A DNA stretch of 64,000 nucleotides. Origin: Lepidodermella squamata. Taxonomy: Eukaryota > Gastrotricha. The stretch is taken from positions 3,658,001-3,722,000 of the forward strand of contig JBLDXI010000013.1 in assembly GCA_047495785.1 (NCBI GenBank), read 5' to 3'. Positions 43,365 through 56,128 of the stretch are shown piece after piece; within the stretch, counting starts at the first letter, position 1; each line of letters starts with the position of its first letter. The notes below the pieces were generated by a model. It had not been told where the DNA came from and made no database searches. It saw only the letters and a program-made list of their open reading frames with translations. The position numbers were made by a program, and so were the translations under genes.

Positions 43365-46145
43365 TCATTGTTCGTCATCGGAGCCTGAAATTTTGAAGCT
43401 AGTTCGGCCTTTTATCTCGAGTCGCGATTTTCCATTCGCTATTTTTGGCACTGTTCCATTGTCGGAACTTCTGAATGAACTGTCTCGAGCTAGCAACGAA
43501 GCAGCCGGCGCCATAGAATCGAAATTGTTAGCACTGCTGACCCGGTCGAGAGCCATAGAATCACTCGCCCTCAAACTGTTATCATTCCGCCGCAATCTAA
43601 AAGACGAGCCTTTTCGAAGAATCGAAGAATTCCTCTCAAGTGCTGCCGATGACGCTTCAGGAGATTTTCGGCGAATAATGACAAATGACGACCAGAACGG
43701 GTTAAGCGTACAGTCGACCAATTTTAGGACTATCGAATAGTGAATCATCGTCGATAGCGCTCGCCGTTGCGGCTGTTGCGCGTCGTAGCCGAGGTAGCCG
43801 AGTGCCGCTATTAGCGGCGCCATGCAAATGATATATTGGAGCAGGGACCAGGCTGCAAGGCGTGCTAGCACTTGCTCACGCCGCTTTTGATGCCGAAATT
43901 TATAGGCCATTATGTCGCCATCGCTTTTAGATCTGGTGATTTTCTTTTCTATTCTATGGGATACAGCATGAGCTCGGCGGATAAATATCCATAAATACCT
44001 GAAATCACGAGAAACAATTAATTAAGGGTCCAACAAATTTCCAACGAATCTTTGGTTCCTAATATTGTAAGCCCTTAAATAATTTCAAGTTTATGAAATT
44101 TTTAATTTTAATTTAATTTTTGTAATTTTCAATTTTTCAATTCTGGGATTTTTTATTTCAGCTACCTAAAACCCAATGTATGTGAAAAAATTAAACAAGA
44201 TGCTCCCAAGTCTGCAGATTTTGAATGCTCGAATGCTGAATTATTACTATTAAAAATTGGCCGTTAATTATGAAATTTAAAAAAAAATTTAACGAATTAA
44301 AAAACGTACGAATAATTGAAAATTGTGATCAGCAGAGGTAGCGTCATCGAAAATATGCCGTAAAGGTAGCTGATGGCTCCTGTGTTGAAAGTCAGCCTAG
44401 ATTCGATTGCGAAGCAAACATAAACCGGTTCGGCACCATTTTTCACCCCGCCGATGTAGGCTGGGAGAACCTGCATGGCATTGTCAGCATGCATCTGCCA
44501 TACATTCGCCGCGACTATGCAGAGAAAGACGCCGATAAGGGTGATGAGGAGCAGCCAGAAACGAGCGCGACAGGGCGCTCCTGTTTGTTGAGGCATTGAT
44601 GCGTTCATCGTGGTAACGCTGAGGTTACGCTCGACGCTAATTAGGGCGAATATGTAAAGGGTCATTGTCATGAGAACGCTGGAAACTGAAGTCGACATTA
44701 TACAGCCGAATAGGCCGAATGGGTCGTCAACTGACATTCTAAAAATAGCACAAAAAATTAGCTTCCGAAGTCAAGTAATTATAATCCTATTTTTAGTAAA
44801 GTAATCGATCGATTAAAAATCCTAATCCTAAAATTCTAAAATTGTAAATAATTTGAAGAAAATAAAAGTACAAATTTGAATATGGTTTACAAATTTAATC
44901 CGTGAATATCAATGAGAGAGCAAATTAATTCGAAATGTCGCGCAACTTAATGTCGAGTCTCGCGCTTTATTACTTTGCGCACACCTTAATGTTTTGCGCG
45001 ACGTTTTGATTTTATTTGCGCGCTGTTTCGAATTAATTTGCGCGACGCCTGTCCAAGACCCAATATCGAATAAGTTTTTTCTAAAAAGAAGGAAACTCAG
45101 AAAGTGTTTTAGGGATCGAGAACTAACTTTGAGGCTCCAGCACTACAGATGTTCCCAAAACAAGAATTTCCGAGGTTCAGCTTTTCTTTAAAATACAAAT
45201 CTTTCATGAGTTTTCTCAACCAATATATCTCAAATAAGCTTCTTAGTTCTGCAATACGGAGCCGATATCGATTTCTGGAATGCATTTATAAGAAGTGATT
45301 TTTCCGATATGAGCAGCCTCAAATCCAGCATTGAAAAAAATCCCATGGCAAAGGGTAACAAAGCCGCAAAATAAAAAATTCATGTTTGTAGGATGCAATA
45401 CTATTGATCAAAAAAGAAAAAACCCGACATTGGAAAAAATCAGAAAATTCTCATCAAATGCATTACGCCATTTGTTTCTATTTCCGGTATACTGTTACGG
45501 CGCGCAAATCGCGATATAGCCTTGAATTTTAACAAAATCATTCAAAATTTCGAATCAATTAAAAAAGCTTGAAATGTCTTCTTCCATGCTCAGAAAATTT
45601 CAAAAGACTTGCCACTGAAAATGCCACTGAAAATAAAAAATCCGGAGAAATTTTTTCCAGTCGGATGAAATACCGAAAATCCCGAACTGTGAGTTGTTCC
45701 GGGTTTTCTTCGGCAAATTTCAAATTTATTCGATGAAAAGGCATTTTTGACGACAATTTACGAAACCCTGTCTACCTAAATCATGTAATTTTATAAAATA
45801 CTGTAAAAAAATTCCTCACCTTTGAATTCCCTTCATTATTCCCATGGCGGCGTAGACCAGATTGCAAACAACAAGCGAGCTTGTAAGCATTAGGAATTCG
45901 CGGCTTATTCCTCGCCGGCGTTTGAAGTTCCACAACGCGATCAAATTGCAAGGAAACGCGCAAAAACTGACCGCCATAATTATCGCCGCTTCTACATAAT
46001 TGCAGTACCAATCGGATCTGTTAAATTGCTGCAGATACGCGAACAGACACTCATCCGCGGTGCCGTTGAATTCCGGTATGCAAATGTAAGACTTGTTGAC
46101 GGAGCTATCGACTGGAGCTACAAGACTCCAACATGTCTCTGTCAT
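43365..46145 (-). CDS. Class A (rhodopsin-like) G-protein-coupled receptor
   Basis: Exons 45820-46145, 44310-44738 and 43365-43998, phases 2 and 2, 462 residues. Helix 1 is in AIIMAVSFCAFPCNLIALW, helix 2 in LTSSLVVCNLVYAAMGIM, helix 3 in CIMSTSVSSVLMTMTLYIF ending SVERN, where class A receptors have DRY. Helices 4 and 5 follow (LLLITLIGVFLCIVAANVW; PLLITIFNYSYLWIFI joined across intron 2). Helix 6 lies in LLQYIICMAPLIAALGYL, helix 7 ends NPFWSSF where NPxxY is usual. The N-terminus has two Asn glycosylation sites and the 100-residue tail is Ser/Arg-rich. Exon-2 donor GTACGT is chosen by phase. I do not recognise the ligand class; a peptide or opsin-like receptor is only a guess. Confidence 0.8.
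44930..45055. repeat. Degenerate GCGCGAC/GCGCAA word array
   Basis: Phrases such as GTCGCGCAACTTAATGTCGAG, TTTGCGCACACCTTAATGTTTTGCGCGACG and TTTGCGCGACGCC recur every 15-25 bp. The pattern resembles the word-built arms at 23426-25854 and 58500-58850 in style, not in exact sequence. It lies in the first intron of the class A receptor. Confidence 0.5.
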
Positions 46146-47626
46146 GATAATATAACCTACTTAATTAAAATATGTCCTGCTATTTAATTTTTTGGCCAGT
46201 GGGTAATAAAAATAATCGGTGAGGAAAGTAATAATGAAGTGGCACTTCCTGCAACCTCTATCGGAAGTAACTCCCTCCCCTGCAATAGAAAAAAAGCTAA
46301 TCAATATCAATTTTATAGTACAACGAAGCAAATTTCCTTAATTTTTTCGCATGAGCGTTTTCATTGAAAAATAGTAAGTTGAATCAGAAGCCCTGCTAGC
46401 AAATACTTATAGGGTATCAAATCAAGCCGTTGTTGAAGAAAAGTGGAAATAAGATTGAATCCCATTCAAATTAAGATAACAAGAGATGTCAACATGGAAT
46501 CGAATCGATATGGTTTAACCGCGCCGCGGGATTGACAGAATTTCCGCATAGGATGCAGACTATATGCTTCTTGCACAAAATCGATGTTTAAATCCTTATG
46601 AAGCCCTGCTAAATCAATTTGTATGTCGTAGTTTAGAGGTCCTCAACTAAACACAGAGAGAAATGGGATGTAAAACGGGGGTGCCTTGCCATATACTAAT
46701 ATTATGCCAAATTAGGGGCCGAAGGAAGTGTCATATATCAGCCTAGACGCAGCGCAAAAAACTCTGAACTATTGGACATGTGCCATTATTTGCTAAATGG
46801 ACAGATACGTCTTAAAATAAAAATTTAATCATTATAATAATTTGCTCCGCACCTACTAATCTAAAAATTTCTAAAGTTGAATGCGGCTGGTGTGTCGAAA
46901 AATTCGGCATTTATGGGCCTGAAAATTTGACCTTATGAGCCCGTCAGGCATTTACGCACATGTTTTCGATTTTTCAGATTGAGCAAATCAATTGTTTGCT
47001 GTAGTAATAGCTGAAATAGCTGAAAAATACTGGTGACTGGAGGGAGAACATGATCGATTAAATTGTTTTATACTAAATTGTACCCCGTAAAAGGCGCGAC
47101 TGCATGAGTCAGTTTCAACTGTCAAAATTCCCTTGTGGAAATTATAATATAACTGCGACAATAATTTTATTCGGCTGTCGAAAACATGGGGCGAAATGAG
47201 GGCAGGCGGACTTGCGATGACTAGGGCAAATTTATCTTTATTAATTTTTTAGAGCTTAAAGTGTTACTAAAAAGTACAAGAGGGGTCAAATCTGGATATC
47301 GCTCAGCTACTATAATAAGCATTTTGATTGATTTTCTAACCACCTACACCTTCTAAAATCCCGATTTCATCCCTATGCTCCAATTACGTAGTGTCCGGGG
47401 CGAGATGTCTGTGACTGATTCTGACACGAAATTGACCCATTTTTGACACTGCAAGCAATAAAATAAAAACCAACAAATTTCGGGCTTTATTTCCGCTGTA
47501 GTCGAAATGAGTTCGATGATTATATACGCTGTTATTTTTCATAAAATTGGCGATACATTTATTTTGGCGGAGTACTAACTAAAGCACAACAAACGCCTAT
47601 AAAATAGTTTTATAAAATTTCCGAAT
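46146..47626. other. Spacer, nothing recognised
   Basis: AT-rich sequence with frequent stops in all frames; no gene, tRNA or inverted-repeat element was seen. Confidence 0.5.
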
Positions 47627-48397
47627 TTAATTCGAGCAGTCAGTCACGTCGAGACCATTGTGCCATCGGTACCAAACTAAAAATTGAAAAAATTAGAAAA
47701 ACATTATTTTAATTAACAATTTATTTTTACCTGAGGAGGGAAAGGTGAATAAAGTCGATAGAAGCCAGCAAACATTAGCCGCGTTCAACACGAGGGAAAT
47801 CGCCGCCATAACCGTAGCGCAGCCAATCGAATTACAACCAGCAAGTTCCGGGTTCAAATTAGGCGCGTAATCTTCCGAGGGTGGCACAAGCAGTCCAGCC
47901 AGCAGAATCCCGACGCAAACAACCGAACCAGCGGCTAGAAAGGACCTGAATAGCGTCGTTTGCCTCAGCACAAGTTCCCGCTTGTCGTAATCGCCGAGTT
48001 GTAGCATTAAAAGCCGACCGAAAATCGCGAAAATTTGACTGGCGTTAATTCCCATTGAGATTGAAAATGCTGCTAGGAGGGTTTTGCTATCGCCCTGGAA
48101 GAGCTTTTTAACGACGAAGAACAGCCCTAGGCCGTCGACGATCAAAGCCAGGGTGGCTAGAGAGGCGAGTAGGATTAGGAAGAATTTGCGATCGCCGGCC
48201 ATAGGGGCGGATTTTGCGGCCTGGCGTTCGGCGTCGTAGGCTTCGAGTTTCCTCGCCGCCCCTCGGACTATTTCGTCGTTGGTCATAACGGAGCCGGCGT
48301 CGCTGGATGGGTAGCGGCGGATGGAGAGTGTACCGACTGTTGGTACCCCACCTGATGCGATGTTATTACTGTTAGCTGCCGCCTGGTCGCTTTTCAT
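47627..48397 (-). CDS. Four-helix membrane protein, likely distant member of the cluster family
   Basis: Exons 47731-48397 and 47627-47676 (phase 1) give 238 residues. A cytosolic-looking N-terminus of about 70 residues is followed by four hydrophobic segments (FFLILLASLATLALIV; LLAAFSISMGINASQIFAIF; FLAAGSVVCVGILLAGLL; MAAISLVLNAANVCWLL). The loop before helix 4 reads GCNSIGCATVM, close to GCANGFGCANIM in the cluster genes downstream. The same strand, helix spacing and an intron near the end of helix 4 support kinship. It lacks the KREGGHLWSN motif and the Cys-rich tail. Function unknown. Confidence 0.75.
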
Positions 48398-50521
48398 GCC
48401 AGATACAAGTGAAAGATCCGATAAGAAAATACTATAGGCCTGAGCCTGAATACTATAACAAAGGTATTATTAAAATTATAGAAGCCGGTGATTTCAGCAA
48501 AAAAGGTCGCGTGAGATGTAAGGAACCAAAAATTGAGTTGGAAACTTTTCTCCCAAGACTTTTCTCTCTAATCAGCGATGACAGATGAAAAAATTGTTCG
48601 AGAATGTTTTGTATTTAAAGACAATCGAATCTCCCGGACAATCGAATAAAGAAAAATTAAGTTTCCCTGCTTTTATTTCGATAAATTGCAATGGTATTCC
48701 TATAGTATATTCCTATAGTAAATGGTTCCTACAAAAATTCTTGAGATATTTCAAATTTCTTGATTATATCAGAAATCCAAATAAATTGCGTTTAAATTTT
48801 GCGTGAATTTCCATGAAGGGTCAAATTATCAATTTGAGAATAAGGATGAACCACAAGATAAGAAAAGGAATATACTCCGAAGTTTTAAAAGCCGGAAAGC
48901 CGTTTGAAAACGCCCCAAAATTGGACATTTCTATTCGTAATTTTAAATAACTTGTTAGAGATGGCTATCGATTTATGCTTTAAAGATTATGCCCTCATCA
49001 TTCAGCCGTGCGATTTATATAGGATAGGAACGATCATTGGCTCTAAGGTAAAGCCGACGTTTTCGAGGCCGTAGAAAGAACTCGGTTGTCGTAAGTTTTG
49101 GCGAGCTCTCAACTTTTCGACACGACAGCCCTTGATAGAAAACTAAGCGTGAGCAAAAGATCAGAGAAGTAGGACAGTAAGGATAAGGAATCGTCCTATA
49201 AGGGTCCGCCTCTTTCTGGTCTTTAGCTGAGTATACCACACGGACCTAACCCTAACCTGGTAGGGATCCCTACCATCCCATGCGGTACTTTGCTTTGCAA
49301 TGGAGGGAGATAGAGAGACAGATGCTCAAGATATATGGTCCACCTTTCAAGAGGTTTTCAAGATGGAATCAGGATCAAACCACTCAACCCAGGTCCCAAC
49401 CTCCATTAATCATTAAAATTGTATCAAAATAATAAATTTATGATGAAAAGATATCTCTAGTTCTAATTGAATTATAAAAAAAATTGTAAAGAGATACGAT
49501 GATAATTTTTCAAAGGAATATATTAAAATTTATTGCCGCCAGTTGTTGTTTCAAAATGTTTTGCAAGACTTTTCAAATGATGACGATAAGCGCCCGAGTT
49601 GCGGCACAATACTTTTTATTTCACCTAAAAAGAGATACACAGTACCTATATCAGTATGTTTTGATGGAGAGCGTGTAAAAAGCGGGCTCGTCACCATCAA
49701 CCAGCCACTCACTCACTCACTCACCTGTGCGCGCGAGAAGCGGGTGTAATAATAATGATAAAGCGCGCGCGCGCACATTTTAATGCGATACGCGCTTTGT
49801 TTTTGCGCCGCGCTAGATATAGGGCCAATTTACTTTTATTTGTGCGCGCCTCTGGCTATACGCAAAGAGCGTGGTGATATGCTGGTGGCGGTGCCGCGCA
49901 CTCTCGCCCGCCGTAAAGGTATCGCCTTAGCCACTATTAGCCGCAGCGTGTGTTTCCCGTCATTCAGCGCCGTTAATGTGTTTTGTTAGTGTTTGCTGTG
50001 ACTCGCTCACCTTGTTAAGCCGTCACATCGGCGCCGCGCTACACCTTGCACACGGCACAGGATAACAAAAATACGGCTTTTCGTTGCCTATTTTCACAAT
50101 ATCTCGCCGTGTTTATCCGGCGCCCGGCGAGATTTTCTGAGCCCGCCAGCAATAAAAAAGGCTTACGTAGGTTGAGTGTATATATAAATCGGGACCCTTT
50201 AAAGCTCGAGCAGCGGCGACTCGACCCGGAAACGCGCAAGGTGCGAGACAAGTGAGAAAAATGACTATCGCGCTTACTTACAAATCCAATGTTTATTCTG
50301 ACATATCGCGGTATACCTAAGACAAATAATATTCCATTATATATATATCACAGCAGTTCATTCAAACAATAATAATATTTATTATTCAAAAATTATTTCA
50401 AGTTGAAAACAAGACAATAATATAAGAAGCAAAATATATCAATCAATAAAACTGGTGCTTGCCAGAATCCTAGAAAATATATGGCAGGTTCGATTCTCTC
50501 GGTGGTATACATAGTATTGAT
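48398..50521. other. Spacer with GC-rich island
   Basis: No gene is supported. About 49690-50260 is unusually GC-rich, starting with a CACT run and CGCGCGCGCG, and may be a regulatory or CpG-like island. It is followed by AT-rich sequence to the end of the next gene. Confidence 0.45.
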
Positions 50522-52268
50522 TTAGACTTTTTCTTCCTGAGATGCTGGCTGTGAGGTAGTCGCCTGATTTTGCCCGCCAGCATTCGTTTGCTGACCGGCA
50601 TTTTCTTCATCCTCACAGCAGATTCCGCAGCAGAGTATGCAGCAGCATGAGCAAATGCCGACGCAGAAAGCACACGGCAGGCAGATGGCGAGTAGGGCGA
50701 TGCGGCATCCGTAGTAAATACTCGCTGGAAAATAATATAAAAAATGGTTTAATATGAGGAATTCAACTGTGGGAAAATGCTCATTCCGAATTCAAGAGAA
50801 TCCTCCTTAATAGCTTCTATAGCAGTCCGATGTTATTTGTTGTTTTTTGGGACCTGCTTGACCCTTCAAATATTTGCACTGGCAATGTTAATGAAGTATT
50901 AATATGGGTCGACATATTGCGGGTGAACAAAAATATTGCACCACTCAAAAGTTATCAGCTCACAGAAGCGGTGAATGAATTCCAAGTATCAATTATTTTA
51001 CTAACAATTGCCATCTTTTTCAAGATTAAGATCCAGAAAGCGAGTTAGCTGAACAATAAAAATTGGACCTGAAGCTAAAATTGAGTGTTGATTTAAGGGT
51101 GGCATCCTGATCGCTCAAAATTGCCGATGAAAAAGCTATCCTTAAACAAAATTTTAGGATATTTTAATCATAGCTGAATCGGGTATCCAGAAGGGTATCC
51201 CTAATCCCTAATACAGGCTTTCGAGTCTGAATATTCGCACCACGAAAAGAGAGGTTGCACCAGTAAAATTAGTTTGCTATTTTCTGACATTTTGGTATTT
51301 CAACTATTTGCTGTACCTTGGGATTAAATCTTGGCAAGATCTTGGCGGATCTTTCCAAGATTCATCAAAGATCTGAATTAAAGAATTTAAAATTTATACA
51401 AGCTTAAGGATTCTCATTCGAGCTCTCTAACCTCCTCTTAATCATCTTACAAACAGGTTTCACAGGCTGCTGATTGAAGGCTGAGGTATGGCTCGTAAAC
51501 AAAAGGCCGATAGCGCGTCATAGTGAGATCTATCGATTAGGAATAGTAAGAAAAAATATTATATCATTGGGGAAACCTCTAGACCATAAAGATTACATAA
51601 AATTCAGTGGAATCTATAAGCGGAGTTTAGTTCTGGAATTTGGACTACCCGAATCTTCGCAGTTTTTGTCTCTTAAAAAATTCCGCTTTCAAGGCTTCCG
51701 ATATCAACAAATGCTTACCACAAACTGCCATAATGTTGGCACAGCCCCATCCATCGGCGCACCCGAACGACTCAGCGGGTGCGATAGGGGTGCTCGTTCG
51801 CAGGGCATGAACCAACAGGCCAAACGCGACACAGCCTCCAACAAAGTAAAACAAGTTGACCCCACCTGCAAAATAAATTACTTAGCTATTAACGTGCTGA
51901 AAAAATTGAAAAAATCTTCACGAACAATACAAAGTATCCCGCCAACGGCTTGACGGTTCCCCAACTTGTTTATCGCAAGTCAGCAGCATAAGCATTAAAT
52001 TCAGCAAAATTTCAGCACTAGTGATGCCGATGCAAGTTGCGAACGTGATTTTAAAGCACTGCTCATCGCCTCGAAATTGGCCCTGTAGCGTGTACATTAA
52101 ACCGGCGATGACGAAGCCGAGAATGCAGAAATTCGACCACATGTGGCCGCCCTCGCGTTTCGGGCTCGGTTTAACCGCCTTGGCCGCAATAGCCGCGGTT
52201 TTGCCGGTATTTTGGCCCGTGGTCAGGGCGACAGCTTGCTGCTGCTGGGTGTTATCAGTCGCCGACAT
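50522..52268 (-). CDS. Four-helix membrane protein 1 of unrecognised family
   Basis: Exons 51947-52268, 51719-51865, 50522-50724 (all phase 1) give 223 residues. The start at 52268 (MSATDNTQQQQ) matches the paralogues; an upstream in-frame Met exists. The N-terminus carries LTTGQNTGK and a basic KREGGHMWSN just before helix 1. Helices 2 and 3 bracket a loop that is Cys-rich in the sisters but short here (LLTCDKQ). The outer loop FGCADGWGCANIM has two Cys likely to pair. Helix 4 runs into CLPCAFCVGICSCCC, a cluster typical of palmitoylated tails, then a Gln/Thr-rich end. The exon-1 donor (C|GTTGGC) is weak, chosen for phase. Function unknown. Confidence 0.78.
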
Positions 52269-52757
52269 TTCGCCCTTTGTGTTTTTTAGACCATAACAAT
52301 GTGAAGCTTCGTGCATTAGCGGTGGTAAAACCTTGAGCGAAGAATATAAGTATATATACGGCTGTGTGAAAAATAATTTGCAATTTAATATTCCATCAGC
52401 TCGGACGCGGCACACCGCCGCGTGTGGTCATTGTTTCCTTTCGCACACTATCGATAATTATCATCCTGCGTGAGCGTCAAAAATCGATTGGCCAAATATA
52501 GCATTTGCGCATTAAAATTAATATAATAATGCGCGCTCTGAAATTTCTAGGCGATTTACTTGTTTTTATTCGCATAACATCCAGGTATATAATAGGCAAT
52601 TTCATTGTCAGTTTTTTTAATCACAGTAAAATGAAGCTGAGTTGAATCGAAGGAGATAATCAATTATCCAGGCAGTGGAGCAAATTTCAAAATTTTGAAT
52701 TTTTTTAAATCGGTGGAATTATAAGATTTCGGAGTTCTCGAATGTTTAACAGATTTT

Positions 52758-53603
52758 TTAAAGGCGTGACGTGGCTTGTTTAGGTTGTTGAGCTTCAGCG
52801 TCACGGTTCGTTGATGATGAAGCGGCGGCTCCAGCAACGCAACAGGCCGAGCAGGCGCAGCAGCCGAGGCAGCAGAGGCACGGCAGGCAGATAACAATGG
52901 CGAGAAGTCGGAGACCATAAACCACAGCAGCTAAAAAAATATAAAAAATATAATTTAAATATTAATTTAAAATTAAATTAATTATTTCATGCGCATGAAT
53001 TTTAGAAAAATATACGCATTTTTAATTTTCCAACAATTCTCAAAATTTTATAATTTTTTTATAAATTCTTCTGAATGTTTTAAATTTCATTTACGGCTTA
53101 CCAATAACTCCCATGATGTTAGCACAGCCGAATCCATTAGCGCAGCCATATTTTTCATTCGGCTCCTCAGGTTTGCTAGTAAGTAAGGCCGCCACAAGAA
53201 GGCCGAAACAAACGCCGCAACTCGCGAGGTAAATCAAATTCGTCAAGGCGGCGAGACAAGCCGGGCCGCATTTTTTACAACACCCCGCATTTTTGTCATC
53301 ATCCTTATCGTCTTTCCGAGAGATGATTATGATGATGATGTTGAGGATTGTTTCGAAGCCACTGATTCCGATCGCGCTGGCGAAGGCGACTTTGAACAAG
53401 TGACCGTCGCCCCGGACTTGCTCTTTGATTGTTAGAACGAGACCGGCGATGCAAAACGATATGACGACGATATTTGACCACAAATGGCTGCCCTCGCGTT
53501 TTCGATTAGGCTGGACGGCCTTTGCGGCTAAACTTGGCGTTTTGCCGGTATCTTGGCCGGTCGTTAAAGACTGGGCCTGTTGCCGATTCGTCTGAGCTGA
53601 CAT
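52758..53603 (-). CDS. Four-helix membrane protein 2 of unrecognised family
   Basis: Exons 53102-53603 and 52758-52930 give 224 residues. Sequence order: LTTGQDTGK, KREGSHLWSN, helix 1 (VVISFCIAGLVLTI), helix 2 (FASAIGISGFETILNIIIII), acidic/Lys loop, NAGCCKKCGPACLA, helix 3 (LIYLASCGVCFGLLVAALL), outer loop YGCANGFGCANIM, helix 4 (YGLRLLAIVICLPC) and a tail with CCLGCCACSACC. It lacks the intron found between loop and helix 3 in its sisters, so intron loss is likely. The Cys-rich tail suggests lipid anchoring or metal binding; both are inference. Confidence 0.85.
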
Positions 53604-55243
53604 TAAATTTTCTACAGGAAAATCGAAGAATTATATTAGAAAATCAGTTCACTGTTTATTAATCGAAGAAATTTTTCATTTTTTTTCACAGCTCTATTTA
53701 AAAATTTGGTAATAGGTTTATAACCGAGAAACACTATTCATATGGGCGGTGTATACAAAATTTGTTTATCACATGACCGCGCCATAATGACTTTGGTATT
53801 TGGAAAATGGTAAATAAAATTGAAGCCATGGTAGCGCCGCATTGAGGCCGATATTGATGATTGCGGCAAAACGTCTGCGGCTTGGGTCATCGTCATCAAA
53901 ACGCACGCCCCGCTGCGACGTGACCGCTTGAAATGTCACTGCTTTTTTATTGAGCGCACACGCGTGCTGTGAAAGCCGATGAAGTATTAGGCCACACCAT
54001 TCGTAATTTTGAAAATAATAAATATAAATAGCCGAAAACAGATGCTATTTTTAGATGATGCGATGCGTGATTTTGAATAGTAAAAAGACAGGTTTGAAAA
54101 CTAGTTTCCTTGCAAGTTATACTCGCTCTTATATTTAAGGTATTATCGGCAAAAAAATCGAAAAACATTATCTTTTGATAACCTAATATGAATGAAATTC
54201 CTCTTGAATTCCTGTGATTCACTGATGTTACTTTTTTTTGTAAAAGGCGAAAATTTGCGGCTGTTCCTCAGCGTGAATTTAACTGTGTCAATGAAAGTCC
54301 GATAAAAGGCCACTAAATTGCACTTGGACATGCGCACTTGAATACCTTATTACCTTATGCAGGGTAATGCAGGCTATTAATTAATGCAGGGCTATTTATT
54401 ATTGGGTCTAATTTGTGTTTTGCGAGGTTCCAGCATTAGATTTGAGCGTCCGACTCGAATTTTTCTGAATTTCAGCTTTCATATCCACACAGTTGTCCAC
54501 ATGACCATGAGATCTTTCATTTAAGCTTGCACCAGCTATAGCTGTTGAAACAAATTATGGCTTCAAATTCAATTATGGCTTCCGAGATAGCCAATATCGA
54601 AAAAATCAGTGATTTTTAAATTTCGATACTTGGAATTAATCGATATTTGCTCTTTAGTCTGAACTCTCATAGCGCAAAATACGTCTGATCGGTCTTTTAG
54701 CACTTTGAGTATTGAGAGTCGCGACTCATATTAGAACATGCACATGGGTCTAAATATTTGTACCACTTAAAATGAGGTTCCAGCACTAAATTTAAGCTTC
54801 CTGACACTACATTTTTCACATTCTTTGGAATTTCGGCTTTTTCGTTTTTTGATGGATACTGATGCCCTCCTTTAGCCTATGATCCTTTTAGCTACCTGGC
54901 GCCCTAAGTTACGTAGAAAAATAATCGATGTAGGGTTCCACGACGGCTGATATCGGAAAAATCACTGGTTTGTAAATCGATACTTGGAATCGATATCAGC
55001 TCCGCAGGCTAAGTATAGCTCATATACGGCCCGCTCATAGCGCAAAAATACGCGTAATATTGATTATGCAAAATGATATTATAGTGAGAAATTGAAAATA
55101 TTTATTTCAAATATCAGCTGCTGTAAAAATGAGAATAAAATCAACGGCAAACTTATGACGTAGCACAATGTCCTTTGCGAAAACGTATATAGCCATAATG
55201 ATTTTTTCGATCGGCCACCAATTCGATCACCTATCCAAGCTTA
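53604..55243. other. Spacer with a doubled 340-bp segment
   Basis: About 54425-54700 and about 54770-55060 share GAGGTTCCAGCA, then GATACTTGGAAT, ATCGATAT and CTCATAGCGCAAAA in the same order, so they form an imperfect tandem duplicate of a dispersed repeat also seen near 35086. No gene is supported. Confidence 0.55.
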
Positions 55244-56128
55244 TCATTGCCTGGACGGCGACGAAGTCGGTTGTTGATCTGATGTTGGCTGGCGAGTAAC
55301 CGTTGAAGCAGTCGACTGCTGTGTGGCACGAGCTGAGCCACGCTCGGCCGAGTTGGGCGAAGAGCCATTGCTGTTCTGCGGGCAGCAACAGCCCATAAAG
55401 ATGGCACATGGTAGGCAAATGGCTATAATAAGAACTCGGAGGCCGTATATAACACAAGCTATATAGAAAACAGGGATGAATTCCGATTGGAAGATTAACT
55501 TTAGGATTCATTCTTACCGACTATTGCCATAACATTCGCACACCCGAAACCGCTCGCACATCCGTATTGCTCGCTGTAAGGCTCGTTATGGCTTGTAGCC
55601 AAAGCTGCAACTAGCAGCCCGAAACAACCACATGAACCGGCCAGGTAAACCATGTTGATAAAAACTGCAATAAATTTTTGAATAAATAATAGGAGAAGTT
55701 TAATGGTTTTTCATTGTTTTTCAAAAATTTCAATTTTTTAATTTTTAATTTTAATCCTGCTTACTTGCCAGACAGCAGGCTCCACATAACCGGCAGCAGC
55801 CTTCTTCGTTAATGTCCTTTGTGCCATGTCTTGTGATGATCATCAGCAGAATATTGAGTAAAATCTCCCCGCCACTGATGCCGATCGAATTGGCAAACGC
55901 AATTATGAACATGTAATGGCTGCCGCGAACCCGAAACTGCAGCGTGAGTACCAGCCCGGCGATGCAGAACGCGAGTACGATCAGGTTCGACCACAAATGG
56001 CCGCCCTCGCGCTTCTTGTTCGGCTGCGTGGCATTGGCGGCGAGAGCTGGCGGCGCCGACTTGCCCGTGTCGCGGCCCGTGGTCAGCGAGCGGGCCGCCT
56101 GCCGATCGGCCGAGTCGGCAGAGGACAT
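55244..56128 (-). CDS. Four-helix membrane protein 3 of unrecognised family
   Basis: Exons 55765-56128, 55518-55664 and 55244-55458 (phase 1 at both) give 241 residues; an in-frame Met 18 nt upstream (56146) is a possible alternative start. Motifs: LTTGRDTGK, KKREGGHLWSN, helix 1 (LIVLAFCIAGLVLTL), helix 2 (FIIAFANSIGISGGEILLNILL), CCRLCGACCLA, helix 3 (MVYLAGSCGCFGLLVAAL), outer loop YGCASGFGCANVM, helix 4 (YGLRVLIIAICLPC). The tail is longer than in sisters and Ser/Thr/Gln-rich with only GCCC as its Cys cluster. GC content of exon 1 is high relative to the flanks. Role unknown. Confidence 0.84.

Noticed and set aside
43393-43740. Plus-strand 115-codon frame opposite the class A receptor tail
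   Set aside because: It is the antisense of a Ser/Arg-rich coding exon whose splice phases and helix 7 are coherent; no motifs of its own.
49543-50255. Short plus-strand frames in the GC-rich island
   Set aside because: High GC lowers stop frequency, so open frames are expected by chance; no motifs, and both strands are equally open.
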